Part shown: in pieces, positions 43,845 through 53,709 of the stretch | How the letters are laid out: every line of letters starts with the position of its first letter | How positions within the stretch are numbered: the stretch's first letter is position 1 | DNA from: Rhizomys pruinosus | Taxonomy: Eukaryota; Chordata; Mammalia; Rodentia; Spalacidae | DNA length: 64,000 nt | Assembly (NCBI GenBank): GCA_009823505.1 | Contig: VZQC01001662.1 | Coordinates: 96,221 to 160,220 of the forward strand | Direction: 5' to 3' | The notes under the pieces: generated by a model | What the model was told of the DNA's origin: nothing | What the model saw: only the letters and a program-made list of their open reading frames with translations | Database searches by the model: none | Made by a program: the position numbers and the translations under genes

Positions 43845-45535
43845 AAACAGTAAACACAGTACCAGGCTTCTAGGATCTAGTGGTGATCAGAGACTAGAGA
43901 CTGGCCCTCTGGCCTTGCAGAATTCATGCCCTAAATTGAGAAGAAGCAGAAAGTGGGAGAGGAGAACTGAGATCCATGTGGAAGCCAAGCCTAGGCCGAC
44001 AGATCCCTGGGAAGAGTGTGTCACAAAGAGGAGTGCATTGGCTGAACAGGGCTGGGGAGAGTGGAGGGGTGGGGGTGGAGCTGGAGATCCACGCGCTGGC
44101 TCAGCCCAAGGTCAGGCTGGCACGTCCCCACACTAGCTGGCCATGTCCAAAATCTTGTGCAAAATAGATGTTACTAATCATCCCCAAGGTCTGGCCTGTG
44201 AACCCTGCACTGGTGATAGACAGTCGTTATTGATGCCACTGTTAGTGCCAGGAGCCTAGCCTTTTCCATTCACATGGAAGAAACATGCACAGCTACTAGG
44301 CAGGCCTGCCTCTGCTTAGTGCTCAGAATCTGTGGTTTGCAAGCCCTGTGGAGAGAAGGGAGGACTGGGTGGGAATCACGGAGACAGAACTCTTGGGTTT
44401 CCTTCCTCTTTCCTTCTTCAGCCATTTGTGAACATGTCACACTCAAGTGCAAGTACCAGGCATGGGGGGACAGAAATGAGTGAGGTGGACACAGGTCCTG
44501 CTTTGATGAGCAGTAGGGAATCTAACATATCATTTGGGGGTTTCCATATCTTGGTTCAGTATGAGCCAGTCATTCTTGGTTTTAAGATGAGTGTAAGTAA
44601 GACAGAAAGGAATGAACTTGCCTCAAGGTTGCACAGCCAGTAAGTGGCAGATTTGAACCTGGATCTGTTCATCAGATGACATGTTTTCTGTTCTCTGCTC
44701 AGAACCTGTTAGCTTAAGTGTGAGGTCACTGTGCCTGGGCTGTGACTGACTCATGAAATAGGAGTAGAAGACTAACTCTGTCTGCCTGGGAGTCTGGTAA
44801 AGGGAGGCCCCCTGAACAAGGACAATTTGAATAGAGGCTCAAGGGCAAGAAACTGGGCAAGTATTAAACTGCTGGGTGAGTGAGGAAAGGGGTATGGGAG
44901 AACTGGGCAGGGGACATGGAGCTGAGCCTGGGAAAGGAGGTTTGGGCTCTGATTTTGGACTTTGCTTCTAATCACACTGAGAGGAATAGATCAGTGTCTA
45001 AAGGAGGGATAGAAATATCCCTGCTTAGATTCATATGATAAAATGGCATCCGTGAGCTCTGCCCTGGAGATGGTTTCAGGAGCTTGGGGTTTCCTAGTGG
45101 AATAAGCAGACGGACTGAAGTTGAGAGGCTCAGCAGGGAATGGGATTAGTATTCTCTGCCTTGAGTAGCAGAGCGTGGACTGGGATAGCCTGGATTCGCC
45201 TGTGCGCCAGTGCTTTCGCCCAACGTCAACCTGTACAGCTGAATGTAGTTATTTTGATTCTAGTTCTGTGCCTGCACCAGCAGTGGTCCCACTTACTACA
45301 AACCTCCTGACACTGAAATTAGCAGAAATTCAGAGTTTGGGATCTTGTGACAGGGCCAGTGGCCCTGCGTGGGTAGAGTGGGGTTCTTTTAGACTATTGG
45401 TGAAACCAAACCACATTTTTAACTAATTAGTTAGAAAAAATTGTGTATGTCTTATGTATATATACAGGTGCACGTGGAAAACAGGCATCCTTGTTAGTTG
45501 TTTTCCTTAGTGTTCTTCACCTTTTTTTCTTTGTA
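43845..45535. other. Unique intronic sequence with a MIR relic
   Basis: No gene recognised. Text at 44610-44670 (aaggttgcacagccagtaag, tggcagatttgaacctggat) is a reverse MIR relic. Confidence 0.55.
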
Positions 45536-45536
45536 A

Positions 45537-45727
45537 AAGTCTTATGTGTATAAATGCATATGTGTAAGTGTTACAAAACACTGCCCATGGAGACCAGAAG
45601 AGGGCAGGGCATCCTCTGGAACTGGAGTTATGAATGGTTGTTAGAAGCCATGTGGGTGCTGGGAACTGAACCTGGGTCATTTGCAAGAACAGCCTGTGCT
45701 CTTAACCACTTAATTATCTCTCCAACC
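45537..45727 (-). mobile_element. Older B2/B3 SINE
   Basis: Reverse: gcatcctctggaactggagt, gtgggtgctgggaactgaac, attatctctccaaccc. Confidence 0.85.
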
Positions 45728-46250
45728 CTTCCATCTTTTCCTTCCTTCCTTCCTTCCTTCCTTCCTTCCTTCCTTCCCTTACTTACCTCCCTTCACTTCC
45801 TCCCTCACCCCCCTCCCCCCGCACTCCTCACTCCCCTCCCTCCCTACCTCCCTTCCTCCTCAACTCCTCCTTTCCTCCACTCTCCCCTTCCTCACTCCCC
45901 CTCCCCTCCCGCCTCCCATCACCCCTCCATCCCCCTCCACTCTTCCCTCCCTCCCCCCTCTCTCCCCTCCGCCCTCGCCTCTCCCTCCTCCTCCTTCCTC
46001 TCTCCCTTTCCCTTCTCTTCCTTTCCTCCTCCCCCGTCCCTTCTCCCCTCCCCTCCACCCTCCCCCTCCCTCCTCCTTCCCCTCCCTCCACTCTTCCTCC
46101 TCCCCCTCCCCCTCCTCTCCCCTCCCCCTCCCCTTCCCCACCCCTCCCCCTCCCCCTCCTCCCCCTCCCCCCTCCCTTCCCACCCCTCTTCTCTTCCCTC
46201 TTCTCTTCGCTCCCCTCCCCTCCCCCATTTTTCTTTTCTTTCCTTTCTCA
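45728..46250 (+). repeat. Long polypyrimidine tract
   Basis: About 520 bp almost entirely C/T on the plus strand, starting as (CCTT)n and continuing as CCCCTCC-type text. It yields Ser/Pro-rich plus-strand and Glu/Gly/Arg-rich minus-strand ORFs that are compositional artefacts. Confidence 0.97.
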
Positions 46251-46335
46251 CTGTATAGACCAGGCTGGCTGTGAATGCACAGATACTCTTCAGCTTCTGC
46301 CTCTGTCTCTAAAGGTGTGTGCCACTACACCAGGT
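46240..46335 (-). mobile_element. B1 SINE, partial
   Basis: Reverse: ctcactgtatagaccaggct, ggctgtgaatgcacagatac, gtgtgccactacaccagg. The pyrimidine tract probably grew from its tail side. Confidence 0.75.
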
Positions 46336-46339
46336 GACA

Positions 46340-46690
46340 CCTTATTTTTTTGAGAAAGGGTTTCTCTGAACCTGGACCTCACCAGTTAGGCTAGGCTGGC
46401 TCTCCAGTGAGCTCCAGGGATCTGCCAGTCTTCTTATCCCCAGTGCTGGGATTATAGATGCCCATAGCTATACCTGCCTTCTTACATGGGGGGGAGGGAT
46501 CTGTATGCTGGTCTTCAGACTTATACAGATAACCTCTTTACCAACTAAGCTGTCTCCCTGGCCCTACTTATTAATATTTGCTTTTTAGGCAGGGTCTTGC
46601 TATGTATGCCAAGCTGATTTTGAATTCTGCATCTTCCTTCCTCATCCTCCTAAATGCCAGGATCTATAATCATAACTTCCATTCCTGGCT
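46340..46690 (-). mobile_element. B4/RSINE-type SINE plus B1-like fragment
   Basis: 46340-46562 reverse: gagaaagggtttctctgaac, ctcaccagttaggctaggct, taagctgtctccctggccc. 46575-46690 reverse B1-like: gcagggtcttgctatgtatg. Confidence 0.65.
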
Positions 46691-46694
46691 TCCG

Positions 46695-47275
46695 AAGTTT
46701 TTGAAGGAAATTTCAGAATGTCTGATGTGCCAGTCAGTTCTGTTGTTATGGTGGGTCTCATTTCATACTTGTGTCCCTCTAACCAGATGGGTTCTTTATT
46801 TGGGGTTTGTGGATGGAATTCCACTGTCTCTGAACTTGGATGAAGAAAATTATTATGCTTTAATTTTTATTAACCTTGCCTGATATTAAGTGTTGTTCAG
46901 TTCAAAATGGCAAATACCTGTGACTTGGTCACTAATGGCAATTTAGCTATTTTCTTTTTCTTTTGAAGGCAGAAGGGTTAGGGGAGAGGGGTGAGGGAAA
47001 TCAGGTTCTCGCATGAGGTCCAGCCTGGCCTCAATCTTGCTACATAGCTCAGGATGCCCTTGAACTCCTAGTCTTCCTGCCCGTGACTCCCAAGTGCTGA
47101 ACTTCAGCTATTTTCATGCCAGATCACATCTGAAAAGGCTGTGTACACACATTACGACTTCAAAGTCATGGCTGTTAGATCACTGCTAGATATTATTTCA
47201 TGCTTGACTAAAGAAGCTTAATTGCTCCATCACAAGTTTGAGTAATTTTTTACATTTATTTATTATTAGTATTTG
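46695..47275. other. Intronic sequence with a B1-like scrap
   Basis: At 47010-47105 a diverged reverse piece (tacatagctcaggatgccct). The rest is unrecognised. Confidence 0.45.
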
Positions 47276-47279
47276 TTTT

Positions 47280-47400
47280 GTTGAGACAGGGCCTCTTACT
47301 GTGTAGCTCTGGTTGGTCTAGAATTCACTATGTAGACCAGGTGGACTTGAACTCATAGAGATCTACCTGCCTCTGCCTCCCAAGTGCTGGGATTAAAAAT
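47280..47400 (-). mobile_element. B1 SINE, partial
   Basis: Reverse: ttgagacagggcctcttact, gtagaccaggtggacttgaa, cccaagtgctgggattaaa. Confidence 0.8.
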
Positions 47401-47423
47401 TTCTAAATGACCAGCTAAAAATT

Positions 47424-47640
47424 TATTTTTATTTTTAATTACGTGTACTTGAAAGTGTGCGGGGGCAGGAGGTATGTGCATGTGAGTTACAGGCGCCCCC
47501 AGAGGCCAGAAGAGGGTGTCAGACCTCCTGGAGCTGGAGTTACAGGTGGTTGTGAGCTGCCTGATGTGGATGCTGGGAACCAAACTCAGGTCCTGTGGAA
47601 GAGCATGTGCTCTCTTAACCACTGAACCATCTCTCCAGTC
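47424..47640 (-). mobile_element. B2/B3 SINE
   Basis: Reverse: ggccagaagagggtgtcaga, gctggagttacaggtggttg, ctgaaccatctctccagtcc. Confidence 0.88.
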
Positions 47641-47829
47641 CATAAGCAATATTTTGATAAGGGTGTTTACATGTAATTGAGTCCCTTTGTAATCCAAAGC
47701 ATTGTGCTGAGAGCTCCTGGTTCTCCCCAGACCACCAAAGGGGTCCCTGACCCCCAAATAGTTGCAACATCTGCCCTAATTGTAAATTGGAAGCCTTTGT
47801 GGGTATTTGAAATTTAAAGCCCCCCCCCC

Positions 47830-47968
47830 TTTAGAGACAGGGTCTCCCTGTAGCCCCAGCTGGCCTGGAACTCACTGTGTAGACCAGGCTGGCCTTGAAC
47901 TCACAGAGATCTGCCTGCTTCTGCCTCCCAACTGCTGGGATTAAAGGTGTGCATCATCACACCCAGCT
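47830..47968 (-). mobile_element. B1 SINE
   Basis: Reverse: agagacagggtctccctgta, gaccaggctggccttgaact, catcatcacacccagct. A C11 run precedes it. Confidence 0.9.
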
Positions 47969-47979
47969 TAAAGCTATTT

Positions 47980-48146
47980 ATTAGTCTTTAAATATATGTA
48001 TTATGTATGTTTCCTTCACAGCACACTTGTGAAGGTCAGAGGACAACTTTCGGGAGTTGGCTTTCTATCCACCATGTTTTTCCAGGGATCAAACTCTGCT
48101 TGCCAGGTTTGATGTCGAGTGCCTCACCTGAGATTTCACTGGCCCC
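47980..48146 (-). mobile_element. B3-type SINE
   Basis: Reverse: gaaggtcagaggacaacttt, cgggagttggctttctatcc, cctgagatttcactggccc. Confidence 0.7.
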
Positions 48147-48149
48147 ATT

Positions 48150-49300
48150 ATTAATTGTTTAGGATGTATGATAACAGAAGTCCTCAGCCTTTCCAAAAAT
48201 ATTCTGAAATATTTATAGGTGAAAGGGAAAGAAATGAATTAACCAGACAGCCAAACTCTTGGGGGCCATCTGGACCTAAGTGTTCCTATGTGATAGGGTC
48301 CCAGCCTTCTAGGTGAGGGCACTAGAAGTAACCACTAGGGGACACTATCTCAGAGTTCTTATGATCACTGGGTGCCGAAGGCTCAGCCAAGACAGTGGCT
48401 GGGGTCCCTGGTTCTCTGTGGGTGGCACCACACACCTCTCTGTCAGAGCCTGCTGGGCAGCCTTGGTTAGAATGGGCTCTATCCTTTTCAAGCAGGTGGG
48501 TGCTGTGCCCTCCTTCTATGTCTCTCCTGCACCCGCAGTGCTGGCCAGAGCCCTGCGCTTGACCTAGGTCAGTCTGTCCTTGTTTCAGCTTATCTTACTT
48601 GAGTCTTTTAAAAGCTTTGGACATTCTTCTCTTGAGAAATACAGACTAACATGTCTGGAATTTGCCAGCATTTCAGGGGATGTCCATCCCTGATAGCCTG
48701 TGTGGAGACTCCAGTCAAGGGCTTCTACCAGCAGTGTCCCCGCTGAGCAGTCACAGCCACCATGCTGGGTACTCTCTGTGTAATGACAAGATGAATGCTT
48801 GTCTCTTAAACTCCTCAAGAAGGAACATCTGTTGTTATTCTTTATAAGAGAGGAAACTGAGGCTGTATATGGGGGGGTGTTAAGTGACTTGTCGCAGAGC
48901 TGGGGCGGGACTGAGGCCTTCTGTTCGCTCCCAGTCTGCCTGGTTTTGGATGGAAAGTTGCTGTCCTTCCATTCCAGCCCCACTATCTTTGTTATCAGTG
49001 CTCACCCCAGGCAGGAAGGCGGGCTTCTAGCTGGCTGCACTTCCAACCAGTCATAGTTTTACTCTTGAGGAGCTGGTCCTGGGGGATGGGGGACGACACG
49101 ACAGTCAACCCACCTCAGTGATGTTGGAGATTCCTTGCCTGTGATCAGACCCTTCTCCTAACTTCTCTGTCCATTCGTAGCCTTTCTGCCCCACCTATGA
49201 TGCCAGCTTTCCTCCTCCCCAGGGCTCTTCTCCTCAACACATCCCTGGCTCAGCTTGAGTGCACATGGCTACTACATGGTCGTACTATCATGAGCATGAC
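48150..49300. other. Unique intron immediately upstream of the exon
   Basis: No gene recognised. 48845-48940 (agaggaaactgaggctgtat, ttaagtgacttgtcgcagag) is a reverse MIR relic. Confidence 0.6.
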
Positions 49301-49324
49301 CTTTTCTTTACTGGACTTCCACAG
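49300..49324 (+). other. Splice acceptor of the Ksr1 exon
   Basis: A pyrimidine-rich run (ccttttctttactggacttc) leads to cacag immediately before the exon. The reading frame and the KSR1 match both begin at the next base, which fixes this as the 3' splice site. Confidence 0.9.
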
Positions 49325-49465
49325 GCGAAGCTGGTGCGGTACATCTGTAAGCAGCGGCAATGCAAGCTGAGCGTGGCTCCCAGCAACAGGACAGCTGAGC
49401 TCAACAGCTACCCGCGTTTCAGTGACTGGCTCTATACCTTCAATGTGAGGCCTGAAGTGGTGCAG
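49325..49465 (+). CDS. Ksr1: Internal coding exon of Ksr1 (kinase suppressor of Ras 1)
   Basis: KSR1 is a cytosolic and membrane-recruited scaffold/pseudokinase that brings together RAF, MEK and ERK. The exon translates to 47 residues beginning [10 protein letters not shown] and ending FNVRPEVVQ, with [12 protein letters not shown] in the middle. I recognise this from memory as the N-terminal CC-SAM (CA1) region of KSR1, at roughly residues 75-125, between the coiled coil and the SAM-like helices. The paralogue KSR2 differs clearly here, so KSR1 is preferred. The exon follows a pyrimidine-rich acceptor ending cttccacag and is followed by donor gtatgt. Its 141 bp is a multiple of three, phase 0 on both sides, with no internal stop. 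The preceding exon (expected to end ...RTLE) and the following one (expected to start EIP...) were not seen in the window. There is no start codon because this is an internal exon. Confidence 0.95.
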
Positions 49466-49471
49466 GTATGT
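49466..49471 (+). other. Splice donor of the Ksr1 exon
   Basis: The exon ends GTGCAG and the next bases are gtatgt, a standard GT donor. The KSR1 reading stops exactly here. Confidence 0.9.
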
Positions 49472-49474
49472 GGC

Positions 49475-50135
49475 GGGACCCAGGCCAGGGGACCCAGGCC
49501 AGGGGAGGGGCAACAGGGACCAAGCAATGGCCACACCCAAACTTGAGGGTGAGACTCACATTGGCTAAAGGGACTGCATACTCTATTCTTGGGAGGGGGC
49601 ATGCGGGCAACATGAGGGGGCAGCAGCCAGCAGGGACCCAGAGTACCTGTGGCTACAGTTAGTGCCCTATGTGCCCCATAAACAGGCAGCCTGGCCACAG
49701 CCTGGTCATTCATTTTCTTATAATGACAACCGCCTCCTTTTTTGGAATCTTTAGCTCTATGGCAGACACTGTAAATACTTTGAAATTGTCATCTAATTTT
49801 GCACAATCTTCTGTAAGGAAGGTATTATTGTTCTACCGTTTTAGGCTTGACACACAGCTGGTAAGTGGCAGCTAGGGGATTGGGAAACAAGAGTCAAGTT
49901 GAGCTTATTCTGACTGCTGAGGTGAATTGATTTTCTTCTTCAATCCTTCCATCCATCCATCCTGCCCACTTAACCAACCAGTATACTTGGAGATTCCTGG
50001 TTAGGTATGGGGCAGTGCTCATGAAGTGAAAATATGCCACCATGTGGAAGATGTGGTTCACTGGGTCAAGTCTTGTAAAATCTCCTGCATCTTATTCTAA
50101 CAAGTGTAAGACTGGCCCTTGCTAGTGTATAGACA
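49475..50135. other. Unique intron immediately downstream of the exon
   Basis: Begins with a short tandem copy of gacccaggccaggg (49478-49507). 49800-49880 (acacacagctggtaagtggc) is MIR-like. Confidence 0.5.
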
Positions 50136-50145
50136 GTAGTGTGAG

Positions 50146-50272
50146 ATCCAGGCACGCTGGTGCACATCTTTGATGTCTGTGGGATTGATGCCAGCCTGGT
50201 CCGCAGAGTGAGTTCCAGTCCATCTGGGGCTACAGGGAGACCCTGTCTCGAAAAGACCAAAAAAAAAAAAAT
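50146..50272 (+). mobile_element. B1 SINE with internal deletion
   Basis: Forward B1 missing the gggaggcagaggcagg part; ends gaccctgtctcgaaaagacc plus A tail. Confidence 0.8.
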
Positions 50273-50446
50273 TAAATTAAATTAGAAAGTACCACGTATT
50301 CATTCTGTAGAGGAGGACAGAGCCCGGAGGAGGGAATCATATTCCCAGCACTCAGGAAGAAAGAAGCCTTTCAGCACTGAGATTTTGAATTTCCTTCTTT
50401 TTTTTTTTTTTTTCCTCCTTAATATAAAAGTCTTTATAAAACTTCT

Positions 50447-50674
50447 GGGGCTGGAGAGATAGCCTAGTGGTTAAGAGCACCGACTGCTCTTGCAGAGGAC
50501 CCAGGTTCGATCCCCAGCACCCACATGGTGGCTAAGAACCGTCTGTAACTCCAGGAGAACTCCAGTTCCAGGGGAATCTGAGACCCTCTTCTGACCTCTG
50601 CGGCATTGCAGGACACGTGCACAAACCTGCATGCAGACAGTACATTCATACACATACAAAAAAAAAAAAAAAAA
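50447..50674 (+). mobile_element. Young B2 SINE, duplication subfamily
   Basis: Forward B2 with ctccaggagaactccagttc and an A tail. Perfect 21-bp target duplication containing aagtctttataaaacttct at 50426-50446 and 50675-50695. Confidence 0.97.
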
Positions 50675-51110
50675 AAAAGTCTTTATAAAACTTCTAATTG
50701 GTTAGGACTCTGCATCCAGGGTACGGTTACTGGTCTCAGTGGCCGATAAGCATGTAGGTTCTGGCTGTGCTTTCACAGATGAGGCGAGCTCTGATCAGAA
50801 GCCTTGGATACCAGAGAAAATATAAAACTACCTTATTGTGACTTTTCTGACACTCGTTGAAGGGACAGTCTTTTTGGGCAAGGTTATCTAAGCTATTGCT
50901 AAAATTAATTTCTGCTGTACAGTTGGTGTGTTTTGTGGGTTTTTTTGAGGCAGGGCATCTCTGTGTAGACCTGACCCAAAACTCAACTATAGACCACCAA
51001 GGTGGCCTCAGTCCTGAGGTCCTCCTCTTGCCTTGCCCCGGTGCTGGGGTCGGAGGTGTGTAGCACCCAGCTCAGCTGCCTTTTCACTTTTTCCAAATGT
51101 GGGAGAGGTT

Positions 51111-51355
51111 TTTGTTTGTTTCTTTTTTGAGACAGGGTCTCCCTATAGCCCCAGCCGGCCTAGAACTCACTCTGTAGACCAGGCTGGCCTTGAACTCATA
51201 GAGGTCCACCTGCCTCTGCCTCCTGATTAAAGGCGTGCGCCATCACGCCCATCTTAAAGACAGTTCTTAGCCACCATGTGGGTGCTGGGAATCGAACCCG
51301 GGTCCTCTGCTAGAGCAGTCAGTGCTTTTAACCGCTAGCCATCTCTCCAGCCCCT
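51111..51355 (-). mobile_element. Chimeric SINE: B2 head fused to B1 (copy 2)
   Basis: A reverse B1 (ttttgagacagggtctccct ... atcacgcccat) runs straight into a reverse B2 head at cttaaagacagttcttagcc and on to ccatctctccagcccc. The B2 3' half is absent. The unit is flanked by aaatgtggg at 51095-51103 and 51356-51364. Confidence 0.85.
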
Positions 51356-51518
51356 AAATGTGGGTTTTTCAAATTGGAATGTGTCTGTGGTTCATCCTAT
51401 ATTTCTTTTGGATGCCACTGGTATAAACTATCTTGAATAATCTTATGTTTTGCTCTCATCATTTGACAGGTTAAACCTGCATGTTTTGTTTTTTGTTTTT
51501 ACACTTTTGTGTGTTATA

Positions 51519-51582
<64 letters not shown>
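51519..51582 (+). repeat. (CT)n-(CA)n compound microsatellite
   Basis: About 8 CT units followed by about 24 CA units. Confidence 0.97.
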
Positions 51583-51584
<2 letters not shown>

Positions 51585-51586
<2 letters not shown>

Positions 51587-51714
51587 GTCTCACTAGGTAA
51601 CCCTGGCTGGCCTGGAACTTGCTGTGTAGACCAGGCTAGCCTTAATCTCACAGAGCTCTCCCTACCTCTGCCTCCCGAGTGCTGGGATTAAAGGTGTACA
51701 CCACTACACCTACC
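51585..51714 (-). mobile_element. B1 SINE
   Basis: Reverse: gtgtctcactaggtaaccct, tagaccaggctagccttaat, ggtgtacaccactacaccta. Confidence 0.85.
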
Positions 51715-51716
51715 CA

Positions 51717-51780
51717 TTTTTTATTTTATTTTATTTTATTTTATTTTATTTTATTTTATTTTATATTTATTTATTTATTT
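51717..51780 (+). repeat. (TTTTA)n/(TTTA)n microsatellite
   Basis: About 9 TTTTA units then TTTA units, in the tail of the next reverse B1. Confidence 0.95.
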
Positions 51781-51921
51781 GGTCTTTTTGAGACAGTCTT
51801 CCTGTAGCCCTAGCTGTCCTGGAATTCACTATGTACACCAGGCTGGCCTTGAACTCACAGAGATCTGCCTGCCTTTGCCTCCCAAGTGCTGGGATTATAG
51901 GCATGCTCCACCATGCCGGCC
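51780..51921 (-). mobile_element. B1 SINE
   Basis: Reverse: ggtctttttgagacagtctt, caccaggctggccttgaact, gctccaccatgccggcc. Confidence 0.9.
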
Positions 51922-51924
51922 TAT

Positions 51925-52780
51925 CATTTCTTGATTAACATTTTAATGAGTGGGTATGATAGGGTTATCAGACAAAAGTATAACAGTGATCAGTATAATT
52001 AACATTTAGTAATTTTCTATAAGAGAGATTCCTGGATGAAAAAAATTATCCTAACATAAAATGTGCCTGTCTTGTCATGGGGCTAGGAGTGAGGGTATCT
52101 CACAGGGGAGGTGAGCACTGAGACACCATTGTCCTAGGCCCCATGTGTAACGTAGGCAGAAAGGGTGGGCTGGTGTGAAGACTGAAGGAAACTGCTCTGT
52201 GAGACGGGTTCCTTGAACATCAGCAGTCACACACCCATGCACACGTGGGCGCTCACAGCCACACACACTGCATATCATGAGCTACAACCTCTGTCCATTT
52301 CCTCCCCTACCTCCCTGCTCCGTTTTATGCCATACAGGAAAGAGGCTAGGCATGTAATATAAGCACAGATTTAGTGACTGCATCCTCAGCTCAGTCCCAC
52401 CGTTCCTCCTTTTCCAGGATCCCAGGGACAGAAAGCAGCTCTCCCTGCACCCATGCCTGTATCTCTAGCTGAGGACACAGCAGTCCAGGGACCATCACAG
52501 AGCTAATGACAGGGAAAGACCTGAGGCTCGGGTCTTGTGTGCTAGACCGCAGATTCTGTCTTTCCACCTCCTGTGCTCTCAAGCTATACTGGGCAGAGGC
52601 CCTCACTCCTCAAGGGATTTTTCTTCAGATACCTGTAGAGTTGGGAGATTCCATCTTTTAGAGGGCCCTAATGTGCCCAGGGCAGGAACTGGTGTTGTGT
52701 AGTCTTGCTGCAACAGCTGCTGCAGCCCCTGGAGATCTGTGTGAGGACAGTCAGGTTAGTGGCCTCCCAGCCAGGCCTAG
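51925..52780. other. Unique intronic sequence
   Basis: No gene or element recognised. Confidence 0.5.
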
Positions 52781-52784
52781 ATGC

Positions 52785-52840
52785 AACAGGTGAGTCATGC
52801 ACTGGCTAAATCATGAAACCCTGAGTGACTCAGCAAAGCT
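52785..52840. promoter_or_regulatory. AP-1/ARE-like site cluster
   Basis: Two bZIP cores 35 bp apart: tgagtcatgc (52791-52800) and gtgactcagc (52825-52834), the latter matching RTGACnnnGC, with taaatcatga between them. Motif matches only; activity is inference. Confidence 0.3.
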
Positions 52841-53129
52841 GGGTACTTAGTAAGAAGTGAGCCCCTTTGGGTTCAGGGAGCTAGTAGGCAACAGAGTTCC
52901 AAAGCTAGGTGGAGGCTGGGAGCCAGGATGTTCCTTGGGATGGAGAACTCTTGGGGGAATGGAGGGTGAGAATAAGAGAGCAGGTCACACTATCTGTAAC
53001 TTCTCACTTAGAGTCCATGTGGCAGGTGAGAAGCTGACTGCTCAGAGATCGCATCCCACAACTGCCTATATTCATGCTTCCATACCCAGACATGCCTCGT
53101 GCTCCAAGGGCAAGCAGCAGTCTGCCTGT

Positions 53130-53705
53130 AGTAGTCAGGGTTCTCTACAGTAACATGGGATCTAGTCATCCAACCATGGCCAGTAAAAGATGGGATCTGG
53201 TAGTCCATCCAACCATGGCCAGTAACAGATGGGATCTGGTAGTCCATCCAACCATGGCCAGTAACGGATGGGATCTGGTAGTCCATCCAACCATGGCCAG
53301 TAACGGATGGGATCTGGTAGTCCATCCAACCATGGCCAGTAACGGATGGGATCTGGTAGTCCATCCAACCAAGGCCATACTGGAGAGCACAAGACTTCTC
53401 TAGTGCTCAGTCCACAGACGGATGTCTCAGCAGTCCCAGTCTGGTGGTGCAGGCCTGAAAGTATGATCCCTGCAGGGCTGCTGGTCGACAGTGAACAAGA
53501 GTGCAGGCAAACAGAAGAGAAATGAGTTTTTCTCTTCCACGTCCTTTTATCCTTGCTGCCACCAAAAGGTGCCATCCATGGTGGGGGGGGGGGTGCTGCC
53601 GGCTTCAGATAATCTAATCAAGAAAATCCCTAGCAGGAGCACTCAGTAGCTTGTGCTTTAATTGATTCCAGATCTAGTCAAGTTGACAATCCAACCTAGC
53701 CCAGT
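53130..53705 (-). mobile_element. Unclassified rodent interspersed repeat hosting a minisatellite
   Basis: Recognisable text gtagtcagggttctctacag at one end and ttgattccagatctagtcaa followed by gttgacaatccaacctagcc at the other. The family is familiar in rodents but I cannot name it. The orientation label is provisional. Confidence 0.5.
53158..53375. repeat. 39-bp minisatellite, about 5.5 copies
   Basis: The unit is gggatctggtagtccatcca followed by accatggccagtaacggat. The first copy is shorter (gggatctagtcatccaacc) and resembles the host repeat. Confidence 0.95.
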
Positions 53706-53709
53706 GTCG

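Larger units (their letters stand above)
1..49324 (+). other. Ksr1: Ksr1 intron upstream of the exon (partial)
   Basis: No further KSR1-like coding sequence was found upstream, so the whole stretch is read as a long intron, probably the large early intron of the gene. It contains the SINEs, minisatellites and candidate elements listed separately. The intron number is inferred from the family gene structure, not seen. Confidence 0.75.

Noticed and set aside
45554..46258. Proline/serine-rich 234-codon ORF and its Glu/Gly/Arg-rich antisense partners
   Set aside because: Pure polypyrimidine sequence lacks stop codons on either strand; composition artefact.
1..49324. Search for the preceding Ksr1 exon (QLQKLIDISI-like text)
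   Set aside because: Not seen in any frame, so the first coding exon is taken to lie outside the window.
49478..49510. Short tandem gacccaggccaggg just after the donor, considered as a splicing enhancer
   Set aside because: Only two copies, G/C-rich, with nothing specific to distinguish it from a chance local duplication.
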